This document shows, one piece after another, positions 34,540-42,665 of a stretch of 64,000 nucleotides of DNA; position 1 is the first letter of the stretch; each line of letters opens with the position of its first letter. A model generated the notes under the pieces. It searched no databases, had not been told where the DNA came from, and saw nothing but the letters and a program-made list of their open reading frames with translations. The DNA is from Glaciihabitans tibetensis (GTDB lineage Bacteria; Actinomycetota; Actinomycetes; Actinomycetales; Microbacteriaceae). The position numbers and the translations under genes are program-made. The stretch is from contig NZ_PVTL01000001.1 in the NCBI RefSeq assembly GCF_003003265.1, positions 372,001-436,000 of the forward strand, written 5' to 3'.

Positions 34540-35841
34540 CTAAAGAGCCTGCATGGCGCTGATGAATCCGTCAGCGTCGATCTGGCCATTGAAGAACTGC
34601 TGAACAGCTACCTTCAGGGGGGTACCAGCGGACGGCGGGTAAGCCTGGTCCCAGGAGAGCTGGAAGGACGGGGCATCCTGCACAAGCTCGAACTGGAACG
34701 TCGAGTAGTCCGGGTTTGCGGCAGTGTCGAGGAATTCTTCGGTGTTTGTGGTCGTCGGCAGGTTGCCGATGGCCAGCTGAGCCTGGACAAACTCGTCGGA
34801 GTACATGAGCTTCAGGAAGTCACGCGCGGTGTCGGGGTAGCGGGTCGCTTTGATGACCGAATAAAAGTTGTTGGTGTTTCCCGCGATGTTTGCGGGGTCA
34901 CCCTTTCCTCCTTCGATCGCGGGGAAAGCCGTGTACCCGAGCGAGGTGGCGGCGAACTCGGGGTCGGCGTCCTGCTGGGTCGCGTATGCCCACGACCCCA
35001 TCAGTTCGAACGCGGCCTTGCCACTGCGCAATAGGGCGGGCGAGCCACCGTCGGTGAACTTCACCGAATCGAAGTTCGTGCCGAATGCGCCGGCGTCGAT
35101 GAGGTCGCTGAGCATGCCCAGGGCCTCCCGGCTCTCGTCGCTCTCCCAGACCTCGGTGTCGCCGGCGAGCGCGGTGGCGAAGAGCTCGGGACCGGCGACC
35201 CGGTCGTAGACGTACTGGTACCACATCTGGGTGGGCCACTGGTCGGCGCCGCCCAGAGCGATGGGAGTGATTCCCTTGGCGCTGAGTACCTCGACGGCGT
35301 CGAGGAGTTCATCCCAGGTCGTCGGGGCTTCGATGCCTGCCTCCGCGAGGACGGTCTTGTTGTGGAACAACATCACCGGCTGGGTTCCGCGCATCGGGAC
35401 GCCGTAGGGCTTGTCGTCGATGACCGCGGTGTCGAACACGGAGCTGAGGAAGTTGTCTTGGAGGCCCGGATCTTCCTCAATGAAATCGTCGAGGGGGAGC
35501 AGCAGGTCGGCGTCAACAAATTCCTGGATGCTTCCGCCGCCCCAGTTGAAGAATACGTCGGGTGCCGAGCTGGTGCTGATCACGGTCTGGAGCTTCTGCT
35601 GGTAGTCGGCCCCGGGGATCTTGTCGAGTACGACCTTGACGTCGCTGGTCTCGTTGAACGTCGCGACGATCTGCTCTTCGACCTTGTTCGTCGCGTCGCC
35701 GTAAACGGCGACGTGGATCTCGTTTTCCGGGCGGCTCTCGGCGCTCGCCCCACCTGAACATCCGGCCATCGTCACGGCGACCGCGATCGCGGCTCCACCC
35801 GCCACAGATCGTTTCAGCCACATACGCTGTTTGTTCTTCAT
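34540..35841 (-). CDS. Sugar ABC transporter substrate-binding lipoprotein (SBP family 1)
   Basis: The 433-residue receptor has a lipoprotein signal (KRSVAGGAAIAVAVTMAGC, lipobox MAGC) followed by a family-1 carbohydrate-binding fold (IHVAVYGDATNKVEEQIVAT, VFFNWGGGSIQEFVDADLLL, and TWDELLDAVEVLSAKGITPI). It is first in the operon, with the LacI operator pair immediately upstream. The mature protein is of normal length. The sugar cannot be read from sequence. Confidence 0.94.
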   Translation of the reverse strand: MKNKQRMWLKRSVAGGAAIAVAVTMAGCSGGASAESRPENEIHVAVYGDATNKVEEQIVATFNETSDVKVVLDKIPGADYQQKLQTVISTSSAPDVFFNWGGGSIQEFVDADLLLPLDDFIEEDPGLQDNFLSSVFDTAVIDDKPYGVPMRGTQPVMLFHNKTVLAEAGIEAPTTWDELLDAVEVLSAKGITPIALGGADQWPTQMWYQYVYDRVAGPELFATALAGDTEVWESDESREALGMLSDLIDAGAFGTNFDSVKFTDGGSPALLRSGKAAFELMGSWAYATQQDADPEFAATSLGYTAFPAIEGGKGDPANIAGNTNNFYSVIKATRYPDTARDFLKLMYSDEFVQAQLAIGNLPTTTNTEEFLDTAANPDYSTFQFELVQDAPSFQLSWDQAYPPSAGTPLKVAVQQFFNGQIDADGFISAMQAL

Positions 35842-35851
35842 CGAACGCCTC

Positions 35852-35884
35852 TCGAAAGTTTCGACATCGCTGTCGAAAGTTATT
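35852..35884. promoter_or_regulatory. LacI-family operator pair upstream of the sugar importer
   Basis: A perfect 13-bp palindrome TCGAAAGTTTCGA (35852-35864) is followed by a second, imperfect TCGAAAGTTATT (35873-35884). The centres are about 21 bp apart, two helical turns. Both are in the gap between the importer and the divergent LacI gene, so binding of that regulator is likely. Confidence 0.75.
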
Positions 35885-36023
35885 AGGATGGTTGGAGCAT
35901 ACGACGGGAATGATTTGCGGTCAAGCGCAACAAATACGTTCGTGGGCAGAATGTTCGTATGGGTCGTAGTTCCCTGGGTTCCGGGAGACCCTAAATATCT
36001 GGTTGTGGATGGAGTTGGTGCGG

Positions 36024-37058
36024 ATGTCGCTCAGCAATGGTGTGTCGCGCGTCACTCTTTCGGAGATCGCCACGGAGGCTTCGGTTTCGTTGTCCACCAT
36101 CTCGAAGGTGTTGAACGCCCGGAGCGATGTCGCCCCGGCGACGCGCGAACGGGTGGAGTCGCTGCTCGAGCACCACGGGTATCGGCGCCGCGGGGGCGAG
36201 AAGAATGACTCCTCGCTGCTGGAGCTGGTGTTTCCCGAACTCGAGAGCGCATGGTCGATGGAGATCATCAAGGGTGTCGAAAGTATCGCCCGCCAGCACG
36301 GCCTCAGCGTGGTTCTGACCGAGAGCGGAAGTCGCCATGCCCCCGGTGCGGAGTGGATCGCTGGCGTTCTCCGACGGCGGCCCGCCGGTGTGGTGCTCGT
36401 TTTCTCCGATTTGGCGCCGCACTATCGAGAGCAGCTGCGCTCGCGCGTCATTCCGTTCGTCATCATCGATCCGGCGGGCGACCCATCCCCGGGTGTGCCG
36501 TCCGTGGGCTCCGCGAACTGGTCGGGGGGAGTGCAGGCGACGCGTCACCTACTCGAGCTCGGGCACCGGCGTATTGCCGCGATCACCGGACCGGAAGACA
36601 TGATGTGCTCGCTCGCGCGCCTCGATGGATTCCGCTCTGCGATGAACTCGGCCGGAGTGCCGGTCGACCCCGACCTGATCCGTATCGGCGATTTCCACGT
36701 CGACGGCGGGCGGCGTGCGGCCATGGAGTTGCTGCAGCTGCAGCATCCACCCACCGCCATTTTTGCCGGGAGCGACCTGCAGGCGCTCGGCGTGATCGAG
36801 GCGGCCCGCACCCTGGGAGTGCGGGTTCCGGAGGACGTCTCGGTCGTCGGGTATGACGATGTGCCGCTGGCTAAGTGGGCTAGTCCGCAGCTCACAACGG
36901 TGCACCAGCCGCTCCGCGAGATGGCGGAGGAGGCTTCGCGCCTCGTGCTGCGCCTGCGCGACGGGGACTCCGCGGCGGGACAAACCAGGATGGACCTCGC
37001 CACCACCCTCGTGGTGCGCGACAGCACGGCGCCGTTCGCGGGCAGCGCTGCTCGCTAA
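36024..37058 (+). CDS. LacI-family transcriptional repressor of the sugar importer operon
   Basis: This 344-residue repressor has the N-terminal helix-turn-helix and hinge helix (VTLSEIATEASVSLSTISKV, LNARSDVAPATRERVESLL) and a periplasmic-binding-protein-like effector domain with GHRRIAAITGPEDMMCSLAR and VPEDVSVVGYDDVPLAKWAS. It is transcribed away from the importer and probably represses it until the imported sugar binds. I chose the ATG at 36024, with GGAG upstream; in-frame starts at 36003 and 36009 are possible. Confidence 0.92.
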   Translation: MSLSNGVSRVTLSEIATEASVSLSTISKVLNARSDVAPATRERVESLLEHHGYRRRGGEKNDSSLLELVFPELESAWSMEIIKGVESIARQHGLSVVLTESGSRHAPGAEWIAGVLRRRPAGVVLVFSDLAPHYREQLRSRVIPFVIIDPAGDPSPGVPSVGSANWSGGVQATRHLLELGHRRIAAITGPEDMMCSLARLDGFRSAMNSAGVPVDPDLIRIGDFHVDGGRRAAMELLQLQHPPTAIFAGSDLQALGVIEAARTLGVRVPEDVSVVGYDDVPLAKWASPQLTTVHQPLREMAEEASRLVLRLRDGDSAAGQTRMDLATTLVVRDSTAPFAGSAAR

Positions 37059-37114
37059 CCCCTCGCCTCCGCGTCGCCGTCGGCGTAGCGTGAGCGAAGA
37101 GGAGGTTGGCGACG

Positions 37115-37309
37115 ATGCAGGCACAGGTGGGCGAACGAATTCTCATTCACAGCAGACAGGTGGGACTCCCCGCGCACGGCGGCGAGATCACGGAAATCCG
37201 CGGCGACGCAGGTGGGCCTCCGTACTACGTGCACTTTGATGACGGCCACGACGCGCTCGTGTTTCCGGGGCCAGATTGTGAAATCGTGCACGAGGGCGCA
37301 CAGCGCTGA
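37115..37309 (+). CDS. DUF1918 domain protein
   Basis: A 64-residue protein that is one small beta-barrel domain of the DUF1918 family, common in actinobacteria: VGERILIHSRQVGLPAHGGE then GGPPYYVHFDDGHDALVFPG. Function is unknown. The ATG at 37115 has GGAGG at 37101-37105, a strong site; the upstream TTG at 37106 is rejected. It ends just before a 16-bp tandem repeat. Confidence 0.88.
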   Translation: MQAQVGERILIHSRQVGLPAHGGEITEIRGDAGGPPYYVHFDDGHDALVFPGPDCEIVHEGAQR

Positions 37310-37414
37310 GGTGACACAGATCCAAGGCGACAGACACTCTAGGTGACAGAATCTCTGGGTGACAGAATCTCTGGGTGACAGAATCTCTGGGTGACAGAAT
37401 CTGCGGGTGACAGT
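37309..37414. repeat. 16-bp tandem repeat, four units plus degenerate flanks
   Basis: Three exact units GGTGACAGAATCTCTG at 37342, 37358 and 37374, a fourth ending GCG at 37390 and a partial fifth fill the gap between the DUF1918 and EamA genes. Degenerate relatives precede them. The GTG of a repeat unit is the annotated start of the next gene, so unit number could change the distance to its promoter. Confidence 0.92.
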
Positions 37415-38432
37415 TGAGCGGGCTCCGGCCGCCATGCGGGTGAAGCCCGCGGTATTCATGGTGCTGGCCGCCGCGTTCTGGGCGGGAAACTACGTCCTGG
37501 GGTCCGTCGCGGTCGCCACAATGACGCCTTTCGACCTCACCTACCTGCGCTGGCTTATCGCCGTGGTGCCGTTGCTGGTGATCGCGCAGATTGTAGAGCG
37601 ACCACGCTGGCGCACCGTCCTCCGGGCCTGGCCTCTGCTCACCGGACTCGCCGTGCTCGGGATGCTCGCCTACAACCTGTTTCTCTACGAGGCGCTCAAC
37701 TTCACGTCGGCCGCCGGGGCCTCCCTGATCAACGCGGCGAACCCGGCGGTGATGGCGCTCCTCGCAGTTCTGCTGGTCAGGGACAGGCTCAGCGGTCAGG
37801 CCGTCGTCGGAATCGGATTGAGCCTGCTGGGGGTGCTGGTCATCCTCAGCGGGGGATCCTGGCAGAACCTCACCGCCCTTGACATGAACTTTGGCCAGCT
37901 GCTGATGCTCGGGGCGGTCCTGGTTTTCAGCCTGTACTCGATCTGGGGGAGGGTACTGCGTTCGGTTCCGCCGATCACCGCGACTGCTGCTCAAGCCGTC
38001 ATCGTTCTGGTCGTCATGACCCCGTTCGCGATCACCTTCGGCGTGACGTGGCCCACCGCCGTCGAGCCGCTGTCGGCCCTGCTCTACATCGGGCTCTTCC
38101 CGTCGGTCGGGTCGTACGTGCTGTGGAATCTCGCCCTGCGCGACACCCGCGCGAGCGTTGCAGGCATCTACCTCAACCTGATCACCGTGTTCACGGTCGC
38201 CGCGGCCATTCTGCTGGGCGAAACGGTGCCGCCGGCCGAGCTGGTCGGAGGAGTTGTCGTGATCTTCGGCGTTGTCCTGACGAGCATTCCGCGAATCACC
38301 CTGCGCGCCCGGCGCTCCCCGCTAACCCCGCGCACCCCGCGCTTTCGGCGCCTCCGACGCGGCACCGGAAATACGGAGGCCTCCGCGGTGGTTGTCCCCT
38401 CTGACCCTCCACAGAACGGACCCCATGACTGA
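37407..38432 (+). CDS. EamA-family (DMT) transporter
   Basis: This 341-residue protein has ten predicted helices in two EamA repeats (AVFMVLAAAFWAGNYVLGSV; LMLGAVLVFSLYSIWGRVLR). It probably exports small metabolites. The start at GTG 37407 falls inside a 16-bp repeat unit and has no ribosome site; an ATG at 37434 is possible and would shorten it by nine residues. The stop overlaps the DUF1684 start. No regulator is adjacent. Confidence 0.88.
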   Translation: MTVERAPAAMRVKPAVFMVLAAAFWAGNYVLGSVAVATMTPFDLTYLRWLIAVVPLLVIAQIVERPRWRTVLRAWPLLTGLAVLGMLAYNLFLYEALNFTSAAGASLINAANPAVMALLAVLLVRDRLSGQAVVGIGLSLLGVLVILSGGSWQNLTALDMNFGQLLMLGAVLVFSLYSIWGRVLRSVPPITATAAQAVIVLVVMTPFAITFGVTWPTAVEPLSALLYIGLFPSVGSYVLWNLALRDTRASVAGIYLNLITVFTVAAAILLGETVPPAELVGGVVVIFGVVLTSIPRITLRARRSPLTPRTPRFRRLRRGTGNTEASAVVVPSDPPQNGPHD

Positions 38433-39255
38433 TGTCGACACCACGCTGCCCGCCGCGACCGAGCTGGCACGGTTCCACGAGCGGCGGGAGACCACTGTCG
38501 CCGGACCCACCGGTAGCCTCGCGCTGGTGAATACCCAGTGGATCGACTCGGAGCAACCGATCTACGGGGTCCCCGGCATCTGGGCGCCGCTGTCGGCGGG
38601 CGAATCGGGCCTGCGCGTAACCGCGACGGCCGCAGACAACATCGTCGTCGACGGAACGCTCGTTGACGGCAGCGCTGTCGTTCGCGGCAAAGACAGCGAC
38701 AATCCGAGCGAGGTCGTCTTCAGCGACACCGTGCGCGGATTCGTGATCGCGAGCGAGCAGGGCAATTACGCCCTGAGGGTGTGGGATGCCGCGTCCGAAG
38801 CAATCCGCGACTTCGGCAGCATTGACCGGTTCGACTACAACCCCGACTGGGTGATTCAGGCCACTTTCACCGAAATCCCCGGCGGCACCACCGTCGGATT
38901 CGAGCACCTCCAGGAGAACGGCGCGATCCGCGATCTCGTTGTGCCCGGCATCATCGGGTTCGAGCGCGATGGCCACAGCTATGAGCTCGCGGCATTCTGG
39001 TTCGGCCAGCTGTTGCAACTCGTCTACGCGGACGCCACGAACGGCGACAGCACCTACAGCGTCGGGCGCTTCCTCTACGTGACCCCGGAAGCCGACGGCA
39101 CCATCATCCTCGACTTCAACCGCGGCGTTCTGCCGCCCTGCGCCTTCAGCTACAACTTCAACTGCCCGCTGCCGCCGAAGCAGAACCGCTTTCCCGTGGC
39201 GATCGAAGCCGGAGAAAAGAACGTGCTGAAGCAGGACGGCACGCTCCTGCACTGA
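38425..39255 (+). CDS. DUF1684 domain protein
   Basis: This 276-residue protein matches the DUF1684 family. It has the N-terminal helical/beta region (ELARFHERRETTVAGPTGSL), a middle with FDYNPDWVIQATF, and the family's C-terminal block ending LDFNRGVLPPCAFSYNFNCP and LPPKQNRFPVAIEAGEK. The role is unknown. The ATG at 38425 overlaps the preceding stop. No signal peptide or membrane segment. Confidence 0.87.
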   Translation: MTDVDTTLPAATELARFHERRETTVAGPTGSLALVNTQWIDSEQPIYGVPGIWAPLSAGESGLRVTATAADNIVVDGTLVDGSAVVRGKDSDNPSEVVFSDTVRGFVIASEQGNYALRVWDAASEAIRDFGSIDRFDYNPDWVIQATFTEIPGGTTVGFEHLQENGAIRDLVVPGIIGFERDGHSYELAAFWFGQLLQLVYADATNGDSTYSVGRFLYVTPEADGTIILDFNRGVLPPCAFSYNFNCPLPPKQNRFPVAIEAGEKNVLKQDGTLLH

Positions 39256-39317
39256 CCTTCCTGCGCTGACCCTCCTTCATTGACGCCGGTGTCGGTCGGG
39301 TGCGACAGACTGGAGCG

Positions 39318-41102
39318 GTGCATGTTGTTCTTCGCCGCGACTCCCAGGGAATTTCCCTCATCCCCCTCGCCGACGACGGAACTGACCTCCCCGGATCGCG
39401 CACGATCGTCGCGGCACACCTGCCCGGCGTCGTCGCAGAATACGAGGCCGAGCATCGCCCGCGGTGGGTGTGGGATGACACGTCCCGCTGGTATCCGGCG
39501 CTGCTGGCAGCGCGGGTGCGCGTGGAGCGCTGTGTCGACCTCAGGCTCAGCCACACGATCCTCCGCAACTCCGCGCTCACTCGCGACTCCGACCTCGCGC
39601 GCTCCCCGCCCAGCGACTGGGACGCGCCGGCGGTAGTACCCCGCGCCGATCCCGACGCCACCCTGTTCGACCTTGCATTCGGCTCTGGCACATCCTTGCG
39701 CCCGGCCTCGACTGTCGGAGCGGTTGTTTCGCCCGGTGCGACGCCGGTGGCTCCGTCCGCCGCTGGTTCGGCGGGGCCAGGTAGGGCAGACCCCGACGTG
39801 GACCCCGCGACCGATCCGGTGCTGGAGTTCCGAAACCAGAGGGCTGCGATCGCTGGCTCCGGGGCATCCGGCAGTCTCGGGCTGTTGCTGGCAGCGGAGT
39901 CCGCCGGGGCTCTGATTGCGGCCGAGATGCGGTTCGCCGGGCTGCCCTGGAGTGTAGAGCGCCACAACACGCTGCTGACGGACCTGCTGGGGGCGCGTCC
40001 GGCGCCGGGGCGCCGACCCGCCAACCTTGAGGCGCTGCTGGCCCGGGTGCGTGCGGAGCTGGACAGCCCCGAACTCAACCCCGACTCGCCGACCGAACTG
40101 TTGCGGGCGCTGCGACGAGCCGGCCTCGTGGTGACGTCGACCCGATCGTGGGACCTCCAGCGCATCAACCATCCCGCGATACCCCCGTTGCTGGAATTCA
40201 AGAAGCTTTCCAGACTCCTCTCCGCGAACGGGTGGCACTGGGTCGATACCTGGGTTGCGGACGGACGATTCCGGCCGGACTACGTGCCCGGCGGCGTCGT
40301 GACCGGCCGCTGGGCAACCAGCGGTGGTGGCGCTCTCCAGCTGCCCAAACAGGTTCGCGGGGCGGTTGTGCCCGATGCCGGCTGGAAGCTGATCGTGGCG
40401 GACGCCGCACAACTGGAACCCCGCATCCTCACCGGCCTCGCGGGCGACCAGAGGATGGCGGAAGCGGGCAGGGGCGACCTGTACGAGGGCATCGTCGCGA
40501 GCGGCGCGGTGGCCACGCGAGCTGAGGCGAAGGTCGCGATGCTCGGCGCGATGTACGGAGCAACGACGGGGGAGAGCGGGCGGCTGCTTCCCCGGTTGGC
40601 GCGGGCGTACCCGAAGGCGCTGGCGCTGGTCGAGGCGGCGGCGCGCGCGGGCGAACGCGGGGAGATTGTCTCCACGAGGCTCGGACGCAGTTCCCCGCTT
40701 CCCGGAGCGGATTGGCGCCTCGCCCAGCGCGACGCTGCCGATGTGGGCGCGTCAGAAGCTGACCGCAAACGTGCGCTCAGTCACGCGCGCAGCTGGGGGC
40801 GCTTCACCCGCAACTTCATCGTGCAGGGAACTGCCGCGGAGTGGGCGCTGTGCTGGATGGGTGCCCTCCGAAACAGGCTGTGGGCGCTGGAGGATGGCAG
40901 CGCGACGCTTGTCGAGCGACCGCACCTGGTGTTCTTCCTGCACGACGAGGTCATGGTGCATGCGCCCGCGCACCTCGCCGAGGCCGTGGCGACCGAGGTT
41001 CGCGCGGCCGCGGAGGACGCCGGGAGACTGCTGTTCGGCGCGATGCCCGTCAGCTTTCCGGTCACCGTCGCGATAGTCGACAGCTACGCGGACGCGAAAT
41101 GA
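39318..41102 (+). CDS. PolA-family DNA polymerase with degenerate 3'-5' exonuclease domain
   Basis: This 594-residue protein is the actinobacterial stand-alone relative of DNA polymerase I. The polymerase half has motif A as VADAAQLEPRILTGLAGD, motif B as KVAMLGAMYGATTGESG and motif C as LVFFLHDEVMVHA. The first 110 residues correspond to the exonuclease fold, but the DxE metal-binding motif is not visible, so proofreading is doubtful although such proteins are often annotated as bifunctional. A Gly/Ala/Ser-rich spacer occupies about residues 130-170. I start at GTG 39318 with GGAG upstream; the frame is open to 39300. Confidence 0.85.
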   Translation: MHVVLRRDSQGISLIPLADDGTDLPGSRTIVAAHLPGVVAEYEAEHRPRWVWDDTSRWYPALLAARVRVERCVDLRLSHTILRNSALTRDSDLARSPPSDWDAPAVVPRADPDATLFDLAFGSGTSLRPASTVGAVVSPGATPVAPSAAGSAGPGRADPDVDPATDPVLEFRNQRAAIAGSGASGSLGLLLAAESAGALIAAEMRFAGLPWSVERHNTLLTDLLGARPAPGRRPANLEALLARVRAELDSPELNPDSPTELLRALRRAGLVVTSTRSWDLQRINHPAIPPLLEFKKLSRLLSANGWHWVDTWVADGRFRPDYVPGGVVTGRWATSGGGALQLPKQVRGAVVPDAGWKLIVADAAQLEPRILTGLAGDQRMAEAGRGDLYEGIVASGAVATRAEAKVAMLGAMYGATTGESGRLLPRLARAYPKALALVEAAARAGERGEIVSTRLGRSSPLPGADWRLAQRDAADVGASEADRKRALSHARSWGRFTRNFIVQGTAAEWALCWMGALRNRLWALEDGSATLVERPHLVFFLHDEVMVHAPAHLAEAVATEVRAAAEDAGRLLFGAMPVSFPVTVAIVDSYADAK

Positions 41103-41124
41103 CTCGCCGAGGGGGCGCGACAGA

Positions 41125-41174
41125 CCTAATGCTGCGGGGGACGTCCGCGCCTAATGCTGCGGGGGACGTCCGCG
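41125..41174. repeat. 25-bp direct duplication over the padR stop codon
   Basis: An exact 25-bp unit (41125-41149) is repeated at once (41150-41174). The second copy encodes the last residues GRPPQH and the stop of padR; the first copy lies just beyond it. Confidence 0.95.
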
Positions 41175-41726
41175 GCGGGGCGGTTCCGTCTCCAGCGGGA
41201 TGACGCCGCTGGCGGGCGAAGACTGCCGCATGCGTTGTTCCGCGAGGTCGAGCCAGAGCGCCTCGGCGGTGACCGCGCCGATTTGGGCTTCGACGATCAG
41301 CTGGGAAGCGAGCTCGTCACCCGCCTCAAGCGTGGCCCGTCGGGCACGCAGTGCGGCAAGACGATGCTGGGTGGACAGGCGCTGCCGCTCGATTACGTCG
41401 ATGGCATCGACATCCGCGAGCGTCACCGCAAGCGCAATTTTGGTGGCGAGCTCGTCCCGCGCCGGGGCATCGTCGAGCGGGCGGGCAAACCACTGCGCGG
41501 CCTCGGTGCGGCCCTGTTCCGTCAGATCATAGACGCGCTGGCCCTGATCGTTGGGCGCAGCAGCGCTGACCAGGTTGTCCCGCTCGAGGCGGTCAAGGGT
41601 CGTGTAGATCTGCCCCACGTTGAGTGGCCAGGCTCCACCGGTGCGGCGATCGTACTCGTGCTTCAGCTGGTTGCCGTAGCAGGGCCCCTGCGCAAGGATC
41701 GCGAGGAGCGCGTCACGGATAGCCAT
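41151..41726 (-). CDS. PadR-family transcriptional regulator
   Basis: This 191-residue regulator has the PadR winged-helix domain (LLAILAQGPCYGNQLKHEYD, LNVGQIYTTLDRLERDNLVS) followed by a C-terminal helical dimerisation domain. Targets are unknown; no transporter is adjacent on the same strand. The last codons fall in a 25-bp duplication. Confidence 0.92.
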   Translation of the reverse strand: MAIRDALLAILAQGPCYGNQLKHEYDRRTGGAWPLNVGQIYTTLDRLERDNLVSAAAPNDQGQRVYDLTEQGRTEAAQWFARPLDDAPARDELATKIALAVTLADVDAIDVIERQRLSTQHRLAALRARRATLEAGDELASQLIVEAQIGAVTAEALWLDLAEQRMRQSSPASGVIPLETEPPRRGRPPQH

Positions 41727-41954
41727 GGGCTCAGCCTGCCACGAGTGCGGTCAGTTGCGAGGAGCACTCACGGGCGCACGCGACATCCACCTTCTCGCCA
41801 AAAAATCACGGAGATTCGGGCTTCACCCGCCCGAACGGGGTGATGGTGCTGCGGTATTGTCAATTCGCAGATTCGTGGGTCATAATGCAATTCACACGAG
41901 ATAGTCCGTTCGTCAGGTCGATGGGGAAGTCGCACCTACGGAATGGAGAAATCA

Positions 41955-42458
41955 GTGGCCGTACCAACCGCACGCGGAGTGCTTTATATTCACTCGGCGC
42001 CACGTGCTCTGTGCCCTCACGTTGAATGGGCGGCAGGGCGCGCTCTAGAACGCGCCGTAAATTTTTCCTGGTCAGAACAGCCCGTGCTGCGGGGGTCGCA
42101 CCGCGCGGAATTCTACTGGGAGGGTGCGCAGGGCACCGGCGCGCGCATCGCTTCGGCGCTACGCGGCTGGGAACACCTGCGTTATGAAGTCACGGAAGAT
42201 CCCGGCCCCGGTTCCGACGGAGGCCGCTGGATGCACACTCCTGATCTCGGCGTCTTCTACGCCCAGACCGACTCGTCTGGCAACGTGGTGATCCCGGAAG
42301 ACCGGCTGCGGTACGCCATGGAACTCGCGGGATCGAACACGCTGGAGCTGCACCGCGAGTTGCGGCTCGCCCTGGGGCAGGCATGGGATGACGAGCTCGA
42401 GGTGTTCCGTCATGCAAGCGACGACAACCAGGTGATCTGGCTCCACAAGGTCGGGTAA
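41955..42458 (+). CDS. DUF3145 domain protein
   Basis: This 167-residue protein belongs to DUF3145, a family confined to actinobacteria. It begins TARGVLYIHSAPRALCPHVE and contains LRGSHRAEFYWEGAQGTGAR. The function is unknown. I place the start at GTG 41955, with GGAG upstream, because family members start close to this position; an ATG at 41943 gives four more residues. It converges on fabF, with a shared terminator hairpin between. Confidence 0.87.
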   Translation: MAVPTARGVLYIHSAPRALCPHVEWAAGRALERAVNFSWSEQPVLRGSHRAEFYWEGAQGTGARIASALRGWEHLRYEVTEDPGPGSDGGRWMHTPDLGVFYAQTDSSGNVVIPEDRLRYAMELAGSNTLELHRELRLALGQAWDDELEVFRHASDDNQVIWLHKVG

Positions 42459-42529
42459 TTGCGGGAGGATCGAGTTGATTGGGGGTGGGCCGATCGAGCC
42501 TGAACGAGGGTCGGAACATCCAGCCAAAG

Positions 42530-42587
42530 AACGAGGCCTCCAGCACTGCATTCCCTGGTACGGGAGCGCGGGCGGGAGGCCTCGTTT
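42530..42587. terminator. Bidirectional terminator between DUF3145 and fabF
   Basis: A 12-bp perfect stem AACGAGGCCTCC (42530-42541) against GGAGGCCTCGTT (42575-42586) encloses a 33-nt loop with a small inner CCC/GGG stem. T-runs lie on both sides, and the genes are convergent. Confidence 0.85.
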
Positions 42588-42655
42588 AGTTCAGATCCTT
42601 GTCGTTCAGATCTCTGTAGTTCAGATCTCTGTAGTTCAGATCCCTGTAGTTCAGG
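42586..42655. repeat. 15-bp tandem repeat, about 4.7 units
   Basis: Units of GTAGTTCAGATCTCT and close variants at 42586, 42601, 42616, 42631 and a part unit lie between the terminator hairpin and the fabF stop. Confidence 0.9.
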
Positions 42656-42665
42656 TTTCGGCCGC

